Positions 44,360 through 53,754 of a stretch of 64,000 nucleotides of DNA are shown here, one piece after another (position 1 is the first letter of the stretch; the number at the start of each line of letters is the position of its first letter). Origin of the DNA: SAR324 cluster bacterium (lineage in GTDB: Bacteria; SAR324; NAC60-12); the NCBI GenBank assembly GCA_028281495.1, contig JANQJU010000064.1:575436-639435 (forward strand), given 5' to 3'. The notes beneath the pieces are model-generated. The model did no database searches and was not told the origin of the DNA. It worked only from the letters and a program-made list of their open reading frames with translations. The position numbers and the translations under genes are program-made.

Positions 44360-45727
44360 CCCAGCCCACGGTAGGAATCGGTCTACTAATCGAATCAATG
44401 GAGTCATAACGTTATAGATTTTTAAGTTGGTCTTTCCCAAGGTGCGTGCCTGCATCATCGTTCCCCGTAAATACCATCCCACGACACCCGCTTTATTGAA
44501 TGAAATCAGGGTGTCGATTCGAAAGCCCGCCGTTTCTAATAAGGCCACCAGATCGTTTTGGTCGTAACGACGTTTGTGCGACAAAGCTTCATCAAGTACC
44601 GAATACAAATGTTTTCCTTGAGGAACGATGAGTACGAGGTTGCCACCGGGACGGACCAACCCATACATATTACGAACGGCAAGCTCTTGATCGTCAATAT
44701 GTTCCAACACATTGGAACAAAAAATCGAATCCGGAGGAGTCATTTCCTCAGAATGTGGTTTGGTGATGTCCCATTTTGCGACGGAAACATGATCGGCTTT
44801 GGCAAAGGCATTTTGTAGCACTTCCACATATTTAGGATCGTAATCCGTGGCCACGACTTCATGCTGGGCCATCAGATGTCGGATATTGTTGCCAATTCCT
44901 GAGCCGACTTCCAACACGGTTTCACCTAAATATGGTTGGGCTAAATCCACGGCCCATTTCACGAAATTAGGAGCTTCTTGCATCTCCAATAAAATTTGAT
45001 GTCCGTAATTATCTTCGTACATGTCATCGATCAGCCAGTATTTTAGGATCACATAGAGGGCACGGACCCCATCCCGCCATGTAATCTTTTTACCCTCTTC
45101 ATAGGTTCGAGCAAAATAACTGATTGGAATTTCATACACTCGTAATCGTCGCTTGGCGATTTTGGAAGTGATTTCAAGTTCGATATCAAAAGTATTAGAG
45201 CGCAACGGAATGGTCTTGATCAAAGGCAGCCGGAAGGCTTTGTAGCAAGTCTCAACATCCGTAAGATACAGATCTGTGAACCAGTTGCTGAAAGTGGTAA
45301 TCAGGCGATTGGCTAAAAAGTGTTTGTAATACAATACCCGTCGAATCTCTCGGCTGAGGAAACGAGAGCCGTATACTACATCAGCGTATCCTTGAATGAT
45401 CGGTGTCAACAGGGCTGGATATTCTTGTGGGCTATACTCTAGATCGGCATCTTGGATTACGGCGATATCTCCAGAAGCAACCTCAATCGCTTTGCGGATC
45501 GCAGCGCCCTTACCTTGGTTTTTGGGTTGAAAAAAAGGAGTGATTTTTCCCGGGTGCTGAGCTGCCAATCCCTTAATAATTTCTCGGGATCCATCGGTTG
45601 AACCATCATCAACCATCACCAATTCTGTTTCAGTGATTCCTTCTACTGGTTGAGCCAATACGCGAGAGACGATTTCATTCAGGGTGCGCCGTTCATTATA
45701 GATCGGCATCAAAATGCTGAGTTTCAT
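44309..45727 (-). CDS. Fusion: GT2 glycosyltransferase + class I SAM methyltransferase
   Basis: 472 residues from the ATG at 45727. The first 230 are a DPM1-like GT2 (LSILMPIYNERRTLNEIVS, MVDDGSTDGSREII, IQDADLEYSP). The C-terminal half is a methyltransferase with motif I VLEVGSGIGNNI, motif post-I VVATDYDP and CSNVLEHIDDQEL. One polypeptide could transfer a sugar to a lipid phosphate and methylate the product. Start choice is uncertain. The frame stays open to 45901, and an upstream GAGGGAG lies before in-frame ATGs at 45880 and 45874; those add 49-51 residues with no family match. Confidence 0.85.
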   Translation of the reverse strand: MKLSILMPIYNERRTLNEIVSRVLAQPVEGITETELVMVDDGSTDGSREIIKGLAAQHPGKITPFFQPKNQGKGAAIRKAIEVASGDIAVIQDADLEYSPQEYPALLTPIIQGYADVVYGSRFLSREIRRVLYYKHFLANRLITTFSNWFTDLYLTDVETCYKAFRLPLIKTIPLRSNTFDIELEITSKIAKRRLRVYEIPISYFARTYEEGKKITWRDGVRALYVILKYWLIDDMYEDNYGHQILLEMQEAPNFVKWAVDLAQPYLGETVLEVGSGIGNNIRHLMAQHEVVATDYDPKYVEVLQNAFAKADHVSVAKWDITKPHSEEMTPPDSIFCSNVLEHIDDQELAVRNMYGLVRPGGNLVLIVPQGKHLYSVLDEALSHKRRYDQNDLVALLETAGFRIDTLISFNKAGVVGWYLRGTMMQARTLGKTNLKIYNVMTPLIRLVDRFLPWAGLSWVVVARKPKEGRES

Positions 45728-46304
45728 AGGTGGATTTTTCAAGTTGGGAACAGTTAAAAATAATGCAACGGTGTGAATAAAATCCCGTAACATAACGTTG
45801 GTTTGCTCCAAACACAATATGCTTGTCCGAGCTTCGTCTCTGGCGAGCCGCTCACCGTGTCTCGGCAAGTACATCGACATTTCTCCCTCCATAGATTTCA
45901 TTTTCCAAATCGAAACAGATTCTTTTCAAATTTGAACATTACGTTTGAATCTCATGAAGCAACACAGGTAATTCCAAGCATCATCCATTCATGATTCGGC
46001 CTTTTTCCTTTCTGCAACTGGCTGTTAATTGGTTGTTTTTAAAGGGGTTTTGAAGGCAGCCCATGCAGTGCTAGACTATCGACGATGGGCTGACCAACGG
46101 CTGGTATGGAATTTGTTGTTAGTATTGATGAACGTGGAGAAAACGTGTTCGTGTGGATACCAGTTTCTAGGATGGAAGTTGCCACACGGGCACGTCGTTT
46201 CTTGCTTCAGCGATTGTTTTCAACCTAACCATGCTGGTCGTTCAAAGTGGCATGGCAAACTTCTTTTGCAATAAATTTCTTTGGCAAGCGTAAAGGGGGA
46301 GATC
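45728..46304. other. Divergent intergenic region, 577 bp
   Basis: Between the GT2-methyltransferase and response-regulator starts. The left 170 bp may be coding if the longer GT2 start is used. Nothing else is supported: the frame at 46029-46274 lacks a ribosome binding site and has no recognisable similarity. No clear promoter was identified. The response regulator has GGGGGA 7 bp before its ATG. Confidence 0.5.
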
Positions 46305-46868
46305 ATGAATGTACCTCGAATTTTGATTGTAGATGACGAAGCGGCGGTACGAGAAAGCTACCTAACCATTTTGCAACCATTTCCAGCATTTACGGAGCTA
46401 GATAACATAGCTGCTTCGCTGTTTGACGACGAAGAATCTGAGGAAAGTGCAGATGATGAAGATTGGTTTGGAGAGGATGTGGGAGAAGTCTCCGAGGGCG
46501 AGTTCGACACCATTCGTTATGACATTCATGAAGCTTCCCAAGGACAGCAAGCGGTGCAAATGGTCGGCTCTGCCCTTAACGCAAACCAACCCTTCAGTCT
46601 CATCTTTCTAGACATGCGAATGCCTCCTGGCATGTCGGGTATGGAAACCGCTAAAGCAATTCGTGAAATGGATGCCAATGTAGAGATTGTTATCATGACC
46701 GCTTATTCCGATTACAGCTATGAACAGATCGTTAAAGAGGTGGGGAATCCAGAACGTCTACTTTATTTCCATAAACCATTTCGTGCCGATCAGATCCGTC
46801 AGTTGGCACTGTCACTGACCCAACGCTGGACCATTGACAATCAGATGCGATTTCAAACTCTAAACTGA
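46305..46868 (+). CDS. Response regulator, REC domain with acidic insert, no output domain
   Basis: 187 residues. REC motifs: ILIVDDEAAVR with the acidic pair, the phosphoacceptor Asp in LIFLDMRMPPG, the Thr/Ala in IVIMTAYSD and the Lys in LYFHKPF. Between the first helix and second strand lies a highly acidic insert (about residues 42-78, DDEESEESADDEDWFGED) that normal REC domains lack. There is no output domain, so it acts by protein contact like CheY or Spo0F. ATG at 46305 with GGGGGA, preferred to TTG at 46281. The next gene, of unknown type, starts 75 bp on with a strong ribosome binding site and is the likely partner. Confidence 0.85.
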   Translation: MNVPRILIVDDEAAVRESYLTILQPFPAFTELDNIAASLFDDEESEESADDEDWFGEDVGEVSEGEFDTIRYDIHEASQGQQAVQMVGSALNANQPFSLIFLDMRMPPGMSGMETAKAIREMDANVEIVIMTAYSDYSYEQIVKEVGNPERLLYFHKPFRADQIRQLALSLTQRWTIDNQMRFQTLN

Positions 46869-46943
46869 ACAAGAAATGCAGAAAGTGGAATAGCGGTTCC
46901 TTATGAATGGAAGAGCCACGGAGCCTAAAGGGAGGAAGAGCAT

Positions 46944-49367
46944 ATGAAGACTGGGAATGAATTGAAAATCAAAACGAGTGAACAGAATGCCAAACCGATA
47001 TCAACACCGGATTGCCAGCTGCAAGCTTGGCTACAACAAGTGCACCAGCATGATGTGTTTTGGAAAGAAAAATCTGACACGATTTATGAACGAAAACTTA
47101 GTTTAACGGATCCCAAGATCGTCCGGATCAATCACATTCGTCAAGCATTCCGGTTTTATATTATCCCAGCTTTAGAACAAGCATTGAACGCTTCGGGAGC
47201 CGATCAAGCTGAATTTGCTAGTTATATGGAGTCTTTTTTTTCCGAGACCCATTTCAATCAATTTCTTGGCCATTTGTATTCGGTTCGTAAGGAGCCTGAA
47301 GGGCAGTGGGATTTTCTGGAAATGGATCCTTTTGAACAAGAGGCGTCTGTACTTTACGACTTATACAAAGCTCGGAAAACAATTGAACAGAGTGAGGCAC
47401 TGATTCGAGAAATCCAAGAGGCGTCAGCCCCATTCCCTTCCCGTTTCACTAAGGAAAAACAGCTATCCCTCGTTCAAGGATTCCGTCGTGCTTTGCTCAT
47501 GATGTTCAAGCAATCGTTGAAACCGGAATACCATCGAAAGATATTTGACGAAATTCATCCGGCTTTTGTTTCAGTATCGCAGGTCGAGCAAAGAAGACAA
47601 AACCGTGTCTTGTATTGTTTGCCTCACAACTCGGAAGGCAGTCGTTATCGCCGCATTGTGCTTCACATTCTATTTCGTAAGCACATCAAGACTCAAATCA
47701 AAGGGAAACCGACGCTGATTCGATATAATCTTGTCGAGTATGAACGGGTGAAGCGAGAATATTTGAGTTACTGGGTACAAAATTTGGGAGAGCATCCAGA
47801 AAAACTGAAAGTGTATCGAAAAATCTCTTTCCAAAACAAATCGTTTGCCGAGTGGATTGCGGAAGATTTCGATAAAGAATCCGCATTGTTGGAAAATCTG
47901 TCTTCCGAAGAATTCAACGACGTGATGGGCGAAATCCAACAAAATGTTGAACCCGAACACCAGTCGCCCGTGGACCCTCTGAGCGAAAAACACAGCACGT
48001 TTTCAGAACTCAATGGCAACTTCAAAGGGCTGTTGGCAAAAGTTCGTACCCGATTGAATGGAGGACCTTCTGTTCGATCCTCCAATAGCTTGCTCAATCA
48101 GTTGGCTCAGGCGTCTTTAGGAATATCATCCGGATTTCCACCTCCAGTCCCACCGGTCACGACCGAACCTTTGCCCTCAACGGAGGCGGTGTTTCCACTC
48201 TATCAACACGAACGGCCCTCTCTACCAATGGGAGATCGTGTGCTTTTAGTGATTCATCCTGATTGGATCGAATCATTCCGAACTTTGTTGTCGAAAAAAG
48301 AGTGGTATGTCTCAGACCCCTTTGTGGAGGTATTTCAACCTAAGGAAGTGACCCTCCAAGACTTGAAAAAGGCTGGTTTAGTGGTGACTTGCCGATGTCA
48401 GCTCCCCGCTTTTGACAACAACGGTTTAGCGCTTGATGTCGATAAGTTTGGTGCTGCGATAGTGGATATGGAACTTCCGCTAACGAGCTATCCCTTGCCC
48501 TCTCGTCTGAGCAACCAACTGAAAGCGCTCAAACTGGAGATTGAACTGAATGAGGCTAATCCGTTGTTGGCAGAAAAATATCAAGAAGACATACGGCTTT
48601 GGAACATCCAACAATCGATTCGTTCGCATCAAATCTATTGCCAAGCGCTCCGAAGTAATATGAAAGAATCTTTAGAATCCTACCAAAATCTTATCCATTG
48701 GCTTGTACTAGAAGCTTTGGAGGCCTCAGGCCATAAGCAAGCACTACTTTCAGCTTTACTTAAAGTGAGCCGTTGCTTGATCGTAGATGGATTTGCCCGA
48801 GAAACCAAAAATCATTTGGCAAAGGTCGGAATGGAAAAGAAGTTGCTGACTGCTTGGGATGTGAATGATCTTCGTGAGCAAAGAGGGACCGAATCGACTG
48901 TAGAGGACTTTTTGAATCGGCCGAGTTTTGAAAAATATGACTTGGTTTTGTTTACAGATTGGGAGTCCTGCCAGCCTGGGCTTTTGCCAGTTTATCTGCG
49001 AGCAAGATTTTTAGATACATCTATCGCTGCGGAAGAGCAGGTGCAAATCTACAAACTGAATCTCTTTGAGGTGTTCCGTCAGCCTGAGCAATACTTAGAA
49101 CGATGCCAACGTCGACTGCTAAAAGCAGGAGGTTCTGTCTCACGAAGTAAGTTATCGTCCCGCTCTCTTGATGTCCTTTGTCGTCAATGGACTCAAGTTT
49201 ATGCAGCTGAACATCAGCTCACCACTTGGGTTCAACAGCTCAATAAGCTTCAAGAACGTCTTCAAACCGTTCCAAAGCATGTCCAATCTTTCGATTTTGC
49301 AAAACATTTGCAGCATCACCTTCTCAATCGCATAGGATTCCTGGTCCTAAGCTTCCAAGATCGTTAA
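46944..49367 (+). CDS. Large protein of unknown function linked to the response regulator
   Basis: 807 residues with no recognised family. A long alpha-helical N-terminal half (about 1-400, charged) is followed by a Pro-rich linker (GFPPPVPPVTTEPLPSTE, about 398-415). A region starting GDRVLLVIHPDWIESF looks alpha/beta and REC-like. A helical stretch and a second alpha/beta piece (FEKYDLVLFTDWESC) follow. No transmembrane helix or signal peptide, so it is cytosolic. The ATG has GGGAGG upstream. The order response regulator then this gene suggests it is the receiver's output or a phosphorelay partner. Confidence 0.75.
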   Translation: MKTGNELKIKTSEQNAKPISTPDCQLQAWLQQVHQHDVFWKEKSDTIYERKLSLTDPKIVRINHIRQAFRFYIIPALEQALNASGADQAEFASYMESFFSETHFNQFLGHLYSVRKEPEGQWDFLEMDPFEQEASVLYDLYKARKTIEQSEALIREIQEASAPFPSRFTKEKQLSLVQGFRRALLMMFKQSLKPEYHRKIFDEIHPAFVSVSQVEQRRQNRVLYCLPHNSEGSRYRRIVLHILFRKHIKTQIKGKPTLIRYNLVEYERVKREYLSYWVQNLGEHPEKLKVYRKISFQNKSFAEWIAEDFDKESALLENLSSEEFNDVMGEIQQNVEPEHQSPVDPLSEKHSTFSELNGNFKGLLAKVRTRLNGGPSVRSSNSLLNQLAQASLGISSGFPPPVPPVTTEPLPSTEAVFPLYQHERPSLPMGDRVLLVIHPDWIESFRTLLSKKEWYVSDPFVEVFQPKEVTLQDLKKAGLVVTCRCQLPAFDNNGLALDVDKFGAAIVDMELPLTSYPLPSRLSNQLKALKLEIELNEANPLLAEKYQEDIRLWNIQQSIRSHQIYCQALRSNMKESLESYQNLIHWLVLEALEASGHKQALLSALLKVSRCLIVDGFARETKNHLAKVGMEKKLLTAWDVNDLREQRGTESTVEDFLNRPSFEKYDLVLFTDWESCQPGLLPVYLRARFLDTSIAAEEQVQIYKLNLFEVFRQPEQYLERCQRRLLKAGGSVSRSKLSSRSLDVLCRQWTQVYAAEHQLTTWVQQLNKLQERLQTVPKHVQSFDFAKHLQHHLLNRIGFLVLSFQDR

Positions 49368-49474
49368 GCTTTTACAACTCGTTCTTTCGTTTCAATCGAA
49401 TTTTGTTAGATTCTCCGATTGCGGCCCACAAATAAGAAGAATCAATATTCTGCCCCCTTAATGGAGAAACTCGC

Positions 49475-50914
49475 ATGCGATTACGATCTTGTATTAGAAA
49501 CCTTACGACTGTTATTTCAATCTTGTTGCTAGCTATATCGTTCATACCTGCCCCGTCATTAGCAGAATCGCCTCAAACTCTGCCCCAAGATTCAGCCCCG
49601 GATGATTCCAAATCCGAAGCACGTTTTGATGAAATTCGTTCATTTTTATTACTATTAACCGACGGGGAGAATCGGGATGAAGCGCTAGAAACCATTCGAA
49701 CCACCTGGAAACCAAGTTATGCTCCAATGATCATCGAAATTTTGTCACTGAGCCGGAACTTTGATTTGGTTCGCCAACTGATTGAATTATTGGAAGCTGA
49801 GACCGATGCCGAGCTGGGGTATAACCTCGATCTTTGGTACGATTGGATGTGGAATCAAGACCCCCAACTGCACCCGTTTTATGCGGACTTCAAAGGAATC
49901 CTTTACAGTTTTATCGACCCTCGTTTCGAAGAATATTTCAGTGCATTGCGGACTTCAAAAATCCGATTGGATGAAGTGCGGTGGGGAGGTGTGCTGCAAG
50001 ATGGTATTCCTCCTTTGCGTTCCCCTAAGATGATTTCAGCCCAAGAAGCCGATTATTTGGAAGACAGCAATATTGTTTTTGGATTGGAGGTAAATGGAGA
50101 TGCACGAGCCTATCCCAAACGTATCATGGCGTGGCACGAGATGTTTGTAGATAACGTGGGTGAGACTCCTGTTGCCGGAGTTTACTGCACATTATGTGGC
50201 TCCATGATCTTGTATAAGACGACCTTCAATGGAGTGGAGCACGAAGTGGGGACGAGTGGGTTTCTTTATCGGTCCAATAAACTGATGTATGACAAAAAAA
50301 CGCAGTCCTTGTGGAACACCCTGTGGGGCACTCCTGTGATTGGCCCGTTGGCCGACGAAGATATTATGTTAGAGCGCCTTAGTATTGTTACTACGACTTG
50401 GGGGGCTTGGAAAGAACGGCACCCTGACACACAAGTGCTTTCTTTAGATACGGGGCATCGACGTGACTATTCGGAAGGCGCAGCCTATCGTGACTACTTT
50501 GCCACTGACGAGCTGATGTTTACCGTTCCAAAACAAGACAATCGCCTTAAGAATAAAGACGAAGTTTTAGGATTAGTGTTCAGCCAGCATGCTGACAAGC
50601 CGCTTGCAATCGCTTCGTCGTACCTCGCCGAAACTCCGATCTATCATGACCGTGTGGAATCGTTACCCTTTGTTGTACTCACTGACAAATCGGGAGCACA
50701 TCGCGTCTACGAAACCCAAGGCCGCACGTTCCAAACCTGGGATCAACAGAAGTCGGTTATAGACGACAAAGGTACCCGTTGGAGCCTCAGTGAAGGACAG
50801 CTCACATCCGCAGGGGGGGATGTGTTGAATCGCCTTCCGGCCCACCGTGCGTTTTGGTTTGGGTGGTATTCGGCATACTCGCATACTCGGTTGATTCCCT
50901 CAGATCTCCAATGA
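49475..50914 (+). CDS. Secreted DUF3179-domain protein
   Basis: 479 residues. Signal peptide about 8-27 (LTTVISILLLAISFIPAPSLA). The DUF3179 core has the characteristic VNGDARAYPKRIMAWHEM, VAGVYCTLCGSMILYKT, VGTSGFLYRSNKLMYDKKTQSLW and LSLDTGHRRDY segments. The Cys pair in YCTLCG and the Asp-rich motifs suggest metal binding; the family's chemistry is unknown. It has GGAGA before the ATG. It begins a new unit and is followed by the SRPBCC gene after 122 bp. Confidence 0.87.
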   Translation: MRLRSCIRNLTTVISILLLAISFIPAPSLAESPQTLPQDSAPDDSKSEARFDEIRSFLLLLTDGENRDEALETIRTTWKPSYAPMIIEILSLSRNFDLVRQLIELLEAETDAELGYNLDLWYDWMWNQDPQLHPFYADFKGILYSFIDPRFEEYFSALRTSKIRLDEVRWGGVLQDGIPPLRSPKMISAQEADYLEDSNIVFGLEVNGDARAYPKRIMAWHEMFVDNVGETPVAGVYCTLCGSMILYKTTFNGVEHEVGTSGFLYRSNKLMYDKKTQSLWNTLWGTPVIGPLADEDIMLERLSIVTTTWGAWKERHPDTQVLSLDTGHRRDYSEGAAYRDYFATDELMFTVPKQDNRLKNKDEVLGLVFSQHADKPLAIASSYLAETPIYHDRVESLPFVVLTDKSGAHRVYETQGRTFQTWDQQKSVIDDKGTRWSLSEGQLTSAGGDVLNRLPAHRAFWFGWYSAYSHTRLIPSDLQ

Positions 50915-50935
50915 TTGAATAGCCCATTAGTATTC

Positions 50936-50965
50936 TTGACATTGACCGAGTCCCATTTCTAAGCT
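50936..50965 (+). promoter_or_regulatory. Possible promoter for the SRPBCC gene
   Basis: A perfect TTGACA (50936-50941), 18-bp spacer, then a poor -10 TAAGCT (50960-50965). Weak call. Confidence 0.3.
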
Positions 50966-51036
50966 TGGAAAGTTTTTCAGTTGTGAAAAACGATAACCGA
51001 GAGTCATTTGTTCATCAGGCAGCTTTAGGAGGAACT

Positions 51037-51459
51037 ATGGGATGCTATAATTCGGTGGTGGTTGATGCCCCAGCAGATAAAGTCTGGGCGGCTTTACGAG
51101 ATTTTCACGATATGTCTTGGTCACCCAATGTGGTGCAAAAGTGTGAAGTCGTGGGCGATCTACCTGGAACACAACTCGGGTCCAAGCGCATACTCAATGA
51201 TGCGTTTCATGAAACGCTACTAGGCTTAGATGATGCGGATCGAGTGGTACGGTATAGCATTGACGACGGCCCCGCAGCCGTGGCTAAGGACAACGTGCAA
51301 GGATATATTGGTGAAATACGAGTATTTTCGCTCACAGAGAACAATGGGAGTTTTGTGCTGTGGACTTCCAGTTGGGCTTCCAGTGGAGGTGGGGTCCAAG
51401 AGTTTTGTGATCCAATTTATCAAGCGTTATTAGGAGATTTGAAAAAAACTTTTTCTTAA
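51037..51459 (+). CDS. SRPBCC-fold (polyketide cyclase/Bet v1-like) protein
   Basis: 140 residues. Typical SRPBCC opening YNSVVVDAPADKVWAALRDFHDMSWSP, a beta-rich middle and a long C-terminal helix (FCDPIYQALLGDLKKTF). The fold holds hydrophobic ligands; substrate or catalysis cannot be read. The ATG at 51037 has a perfect AGGAGG. A TTG at 50965 in the same frame is less likely. Confidence 0.82.
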   Translation: MGCYNSVVVDAPADKVWAALRDFHDMSWSPNVVQKCEVVGDLPGTQLGSKRILNDAFHETLLGLDDADRVVRYSIDDGPAAVAKDNVQGYIGEIRVFSLTENNGSFVLWTSSWASSGGGVQEFCDPIYQALLGDLKKTFS

Positions 51460-51479
51460 ATTGGTCAACCCAAATTGAC

Positions 51480-51504
51480 ATAGGGAAGGTTTTGCCTTCC
51501 CTAT
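51480..51504. terminator. Bidirectional hairpin between convergent genes
   Basis: Perfect 10-bp arms ATAGGGAAGG and CCTTCCCTAT with a TTTTG loop, between the SRPBCC stop (51459) and the cyclase stop (51523). Central location and perfect arms suit a shared terminator, although T runs are weak on both strands. Confidence 0.55.
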
Positions 51505-51522
51505 CCTACCAGGCCTGATGGT

Positions 51523-53508
51523 CTATCCTTTCAATTCATCAATTGTGGTTTGTAGCGTTTTAAGCACTTGCGCTCTATCGGAACGATTGAGATCCACGGA
51601 CAACGAGAATCCATCAAAGTTTTTAGTGAGCTGGCGTTGAGTGTTCTGCAAGGTTTCTTCTGTATCAATCACTTGGTAGGTTTGTACTGGATAAGCGATC
51701 CCTTTGACTTTGATGGCATCCTTTTTTTTGCATGCAATTTCTTTTCGTATGAGGGCATAGGTTTCATGCGAAATTAGGATTTGATCGGGTTCGGCATTCG
51801 ATTCCAAACGGCTGGCCAAATTCACTTGTCCACCCACGATGGTGTAATCCAAACGGTCGTCTGATCCGAAATTCCCCACTGTGCAAAAACCCGTATTGAT
51901 TCCCATCCGAATGCGTAACGGGGTAGAGATGCCTTGAGCATCCCATTTCTCACGTAGCGATTTCATACGTTCCCGCATTTCCAAAGCCATTCGTACACAG
52001 TTGATCGCGTCCCGCTGTTCGCCTTTGGTGTCGGGATCTCCAAAAAAAATCATAATGGCATCCCCGATGAATTTATCGATTGTGCCTTCATAACTTAGGG
52101 CGATTTGGGCCATCTCATTGAGGTACTCGTTGAGCACCTTAGCCAAGGTTTCTGATTCTAAACTGTCGGTGAGTTCTGTGAATCCTTTGATATCAGAAAA
52201 AAAGATGGTGAGTTGTTTTCGATAGGTTTCGTGAGTCACATCCTTTTTCCCAGAAAAAATCGACTGATACACCTGAGGCGACAAGTATTTTGAAAGCTTC
52301 GCTGCCAAAGCTTCCATCATGTTTTTTTGTTCATTCAACTCTTGGGTGCGTTCGGTCACGGTTTTTTCAAGGTTCCGATTGTATTCTTCTAAAGCATTGT
52401 GGGCTGTTTTGAGGTCGTCAGTCATGTCGTTGAAAGCCCTAGCCAAGCCATTGAATTCATCATCAGTTTGGAGTTCAATTCGGATGGTTAGGTCTCCCTC
52501 TCGGATATGCTGAACTCCCTCTTTGAGTCGAACCACAGAATGAGAAACGGCTCGAGATATGTAGGTGGATAAAACAAAGGCACAAGCCACCATGATCACG
52601 ATAAAGATGATCTGAATAACCGATAGATTTTGGGTGAGCTCTTTGGCCGTTTGATCCAAGGTGGCTTTGGCCCGAACGCTGGCTTCCTCATTGGCTCTTA
52701 GGCGTTCTTGAAACTCGGAAATTTTTTGTTGCTCTAAGGCTTCGGTTTCTCGCGCTGCGATTGCGATTTCTCCCATAATACTGGCGGTATTGGCATACTT
52801 ACCAAGTTCCTTCAAAACTTGCTTTTTCTCTTCGTCAGAAATGCCCAACAAAGGATTGCGTAGTTGATCACGCACCAGGTCAATGGCTCCCAGCCATTGA
52901 TCTAAGTGGCCTTTATCCCGATGCTGATACAAAGTTTCTTTGCTATAGTATTGAACGTCTCCCATATCCTTGATCAATTTTCCGTCAGGAAGACGAAATA
53001 TGGTTTTGCGGATACTTTTACGTTGGTCCCGTTCAAGAGGATAGTTTTGTAGGAACACGGAGTTCTGTTGGAGTTTTTCTTTGTGGATAGTAAAAATGAC
53101 TTTTCCTATTTGCTCCATCTCCAACTCATTTCCAATCAATTCTTGAATGAGTGAAGCCCCTTGGTTCGGTTTTTCACCAAAGAAGCTTTCTACGAAAGCG
53201 TAAGCCCCAGACTCACTTGCCTCCGATTCCTCGTCTTCTATCGAAATTTGGGCAGTTTTATGAAATTCATCCAACAATTGGTTGAATTGTTGCTGACGGA
53301 TTTCCAGTTGAGAAAGTTCGGAGGATGCAATGGCTTCGGCAATGAGGGTGTTCATCTTTCGTTGGATCGAAAGTAAATCCGAAATCTTTTCGTTGATTTC
53401 GTAATTTTCGATCACTTCATGTGTGGCAAAAATCCCTACTGCGCCAGCAACCGCAACCGAAATCACCAGTATAGCAAAACTCAGATTCAGTTTGGTTCGT
53501 ATATTCAT
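51523..53508 (-). CDS. Membrane adenylate cyclase with HAMP domain
   Basis: 661 residues. Membrane helices at about 9-28 and 293-318 enclose a periplasmic sensor region of about 265. A HAMP segment (LQTDDEFNGLARAFNDM) and a class III cyclase domain (about 420-620) follow. Catalytic residues are present: metal Asp in FFSDIKGFTE and in GDAIMIFFG, Lys in IDKFIGDA and Thr in LDYTIVGG (the adenine-selecting pair), and the Asn/Arg of VNLASRLES. It should make cAMP. The periplasmic part contains an acidic segment EDEESEASESGAYAFV then ESFFGEK, similar to the insert of the response regulator at 46305. The 3' end faces the SRPBCC gene across the hairpin. Confidence 0.9.
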   Translation of the reverse strand: MNIRTKLNLSFAILVISVAVAGAVGIFATHEVIENYEINEKISDLLSIQRKMNTLIAEAIASSELSQLEIRQQQFNQLLDEFHKTAQISIEDEESEASESGAYAFVESFFGEKPNQGASLIQELIGNELEMEQIGKVIFTIHKEKLQQNSVFLQNYPLERDQRKSIRKTIFRLPDGKLIKDMGDVQYYSKETLYQHRDKGHLDQWLGAIDLVRDQLRNPLLGISDEEKKQVLKELGKYANTASIMGEIAIAARETEALEQQKISEFQERLRANEEASVRAKATLDQTAKELTQNLSVIQIIFIVIMVACAFVLSTYISRAVSHSVVRLKEGVQHIREGDLTIRIELQTDDEFNGLARAFNDMTDDLKTAHNALEEYNRNLEKTVTERTQELNEQKNMMEALAAKLSKYLSPQVYQSIFSGKKDVTHETYRKQLTIFFSDIKGFTELTDSLESETLAKVLNEYLNEMAQIALSYEGTIDKFIGDAIMIFFGDPDTKGEQRDAINCVRMALEMRERMKSLREKWDAQGISTPLRIRMGINTGFCTVGNFGSDDRLDYTIVGGQVNLASRLESNAEPDQILISHETYALIRKEIACKKKDAIKVKGIAYPVQTYQVIDTEETLQNTQRQLTKNFDGFSLSVDLNRSDRAQVLKTLQTTIDELKG

Positions 53509-53754
53509 TGGAAGGCCTCTCTCTGAGATTTTTCAAGGGGTTTTCAAGACAAGACACTCATCTTGAACTGAATAACCACGAATTACTAGGCTTTCACAGC
53601 AGATTCAATCCCTAAACATTTCTGGAAAATGCAAAGGATCCGAACGTTCCATTTAGAAAAAGATTTGATCGTGTAATTTCTTTTTTTTATCTATGGAAGT
53701 GCTTCATTTCATTCTCGATTTTCAAAGTTTTTTTGTTTTTGTAAGGAAAATTTT

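Noticed and set aside
46029..46274. 81-codon plus-strand frame in the response-regulator leader
   Set aside because: No ribosome binding site, no recognised similarity and an odd Cys/Trp-rich composition. Probably chance.
46240..46304. Sigma54 promoter before the response regulator
   Set aside because: A GG...GC pair is present (TGGCA...TTGCA-like) but its spacing is 12 bases rather than 10.
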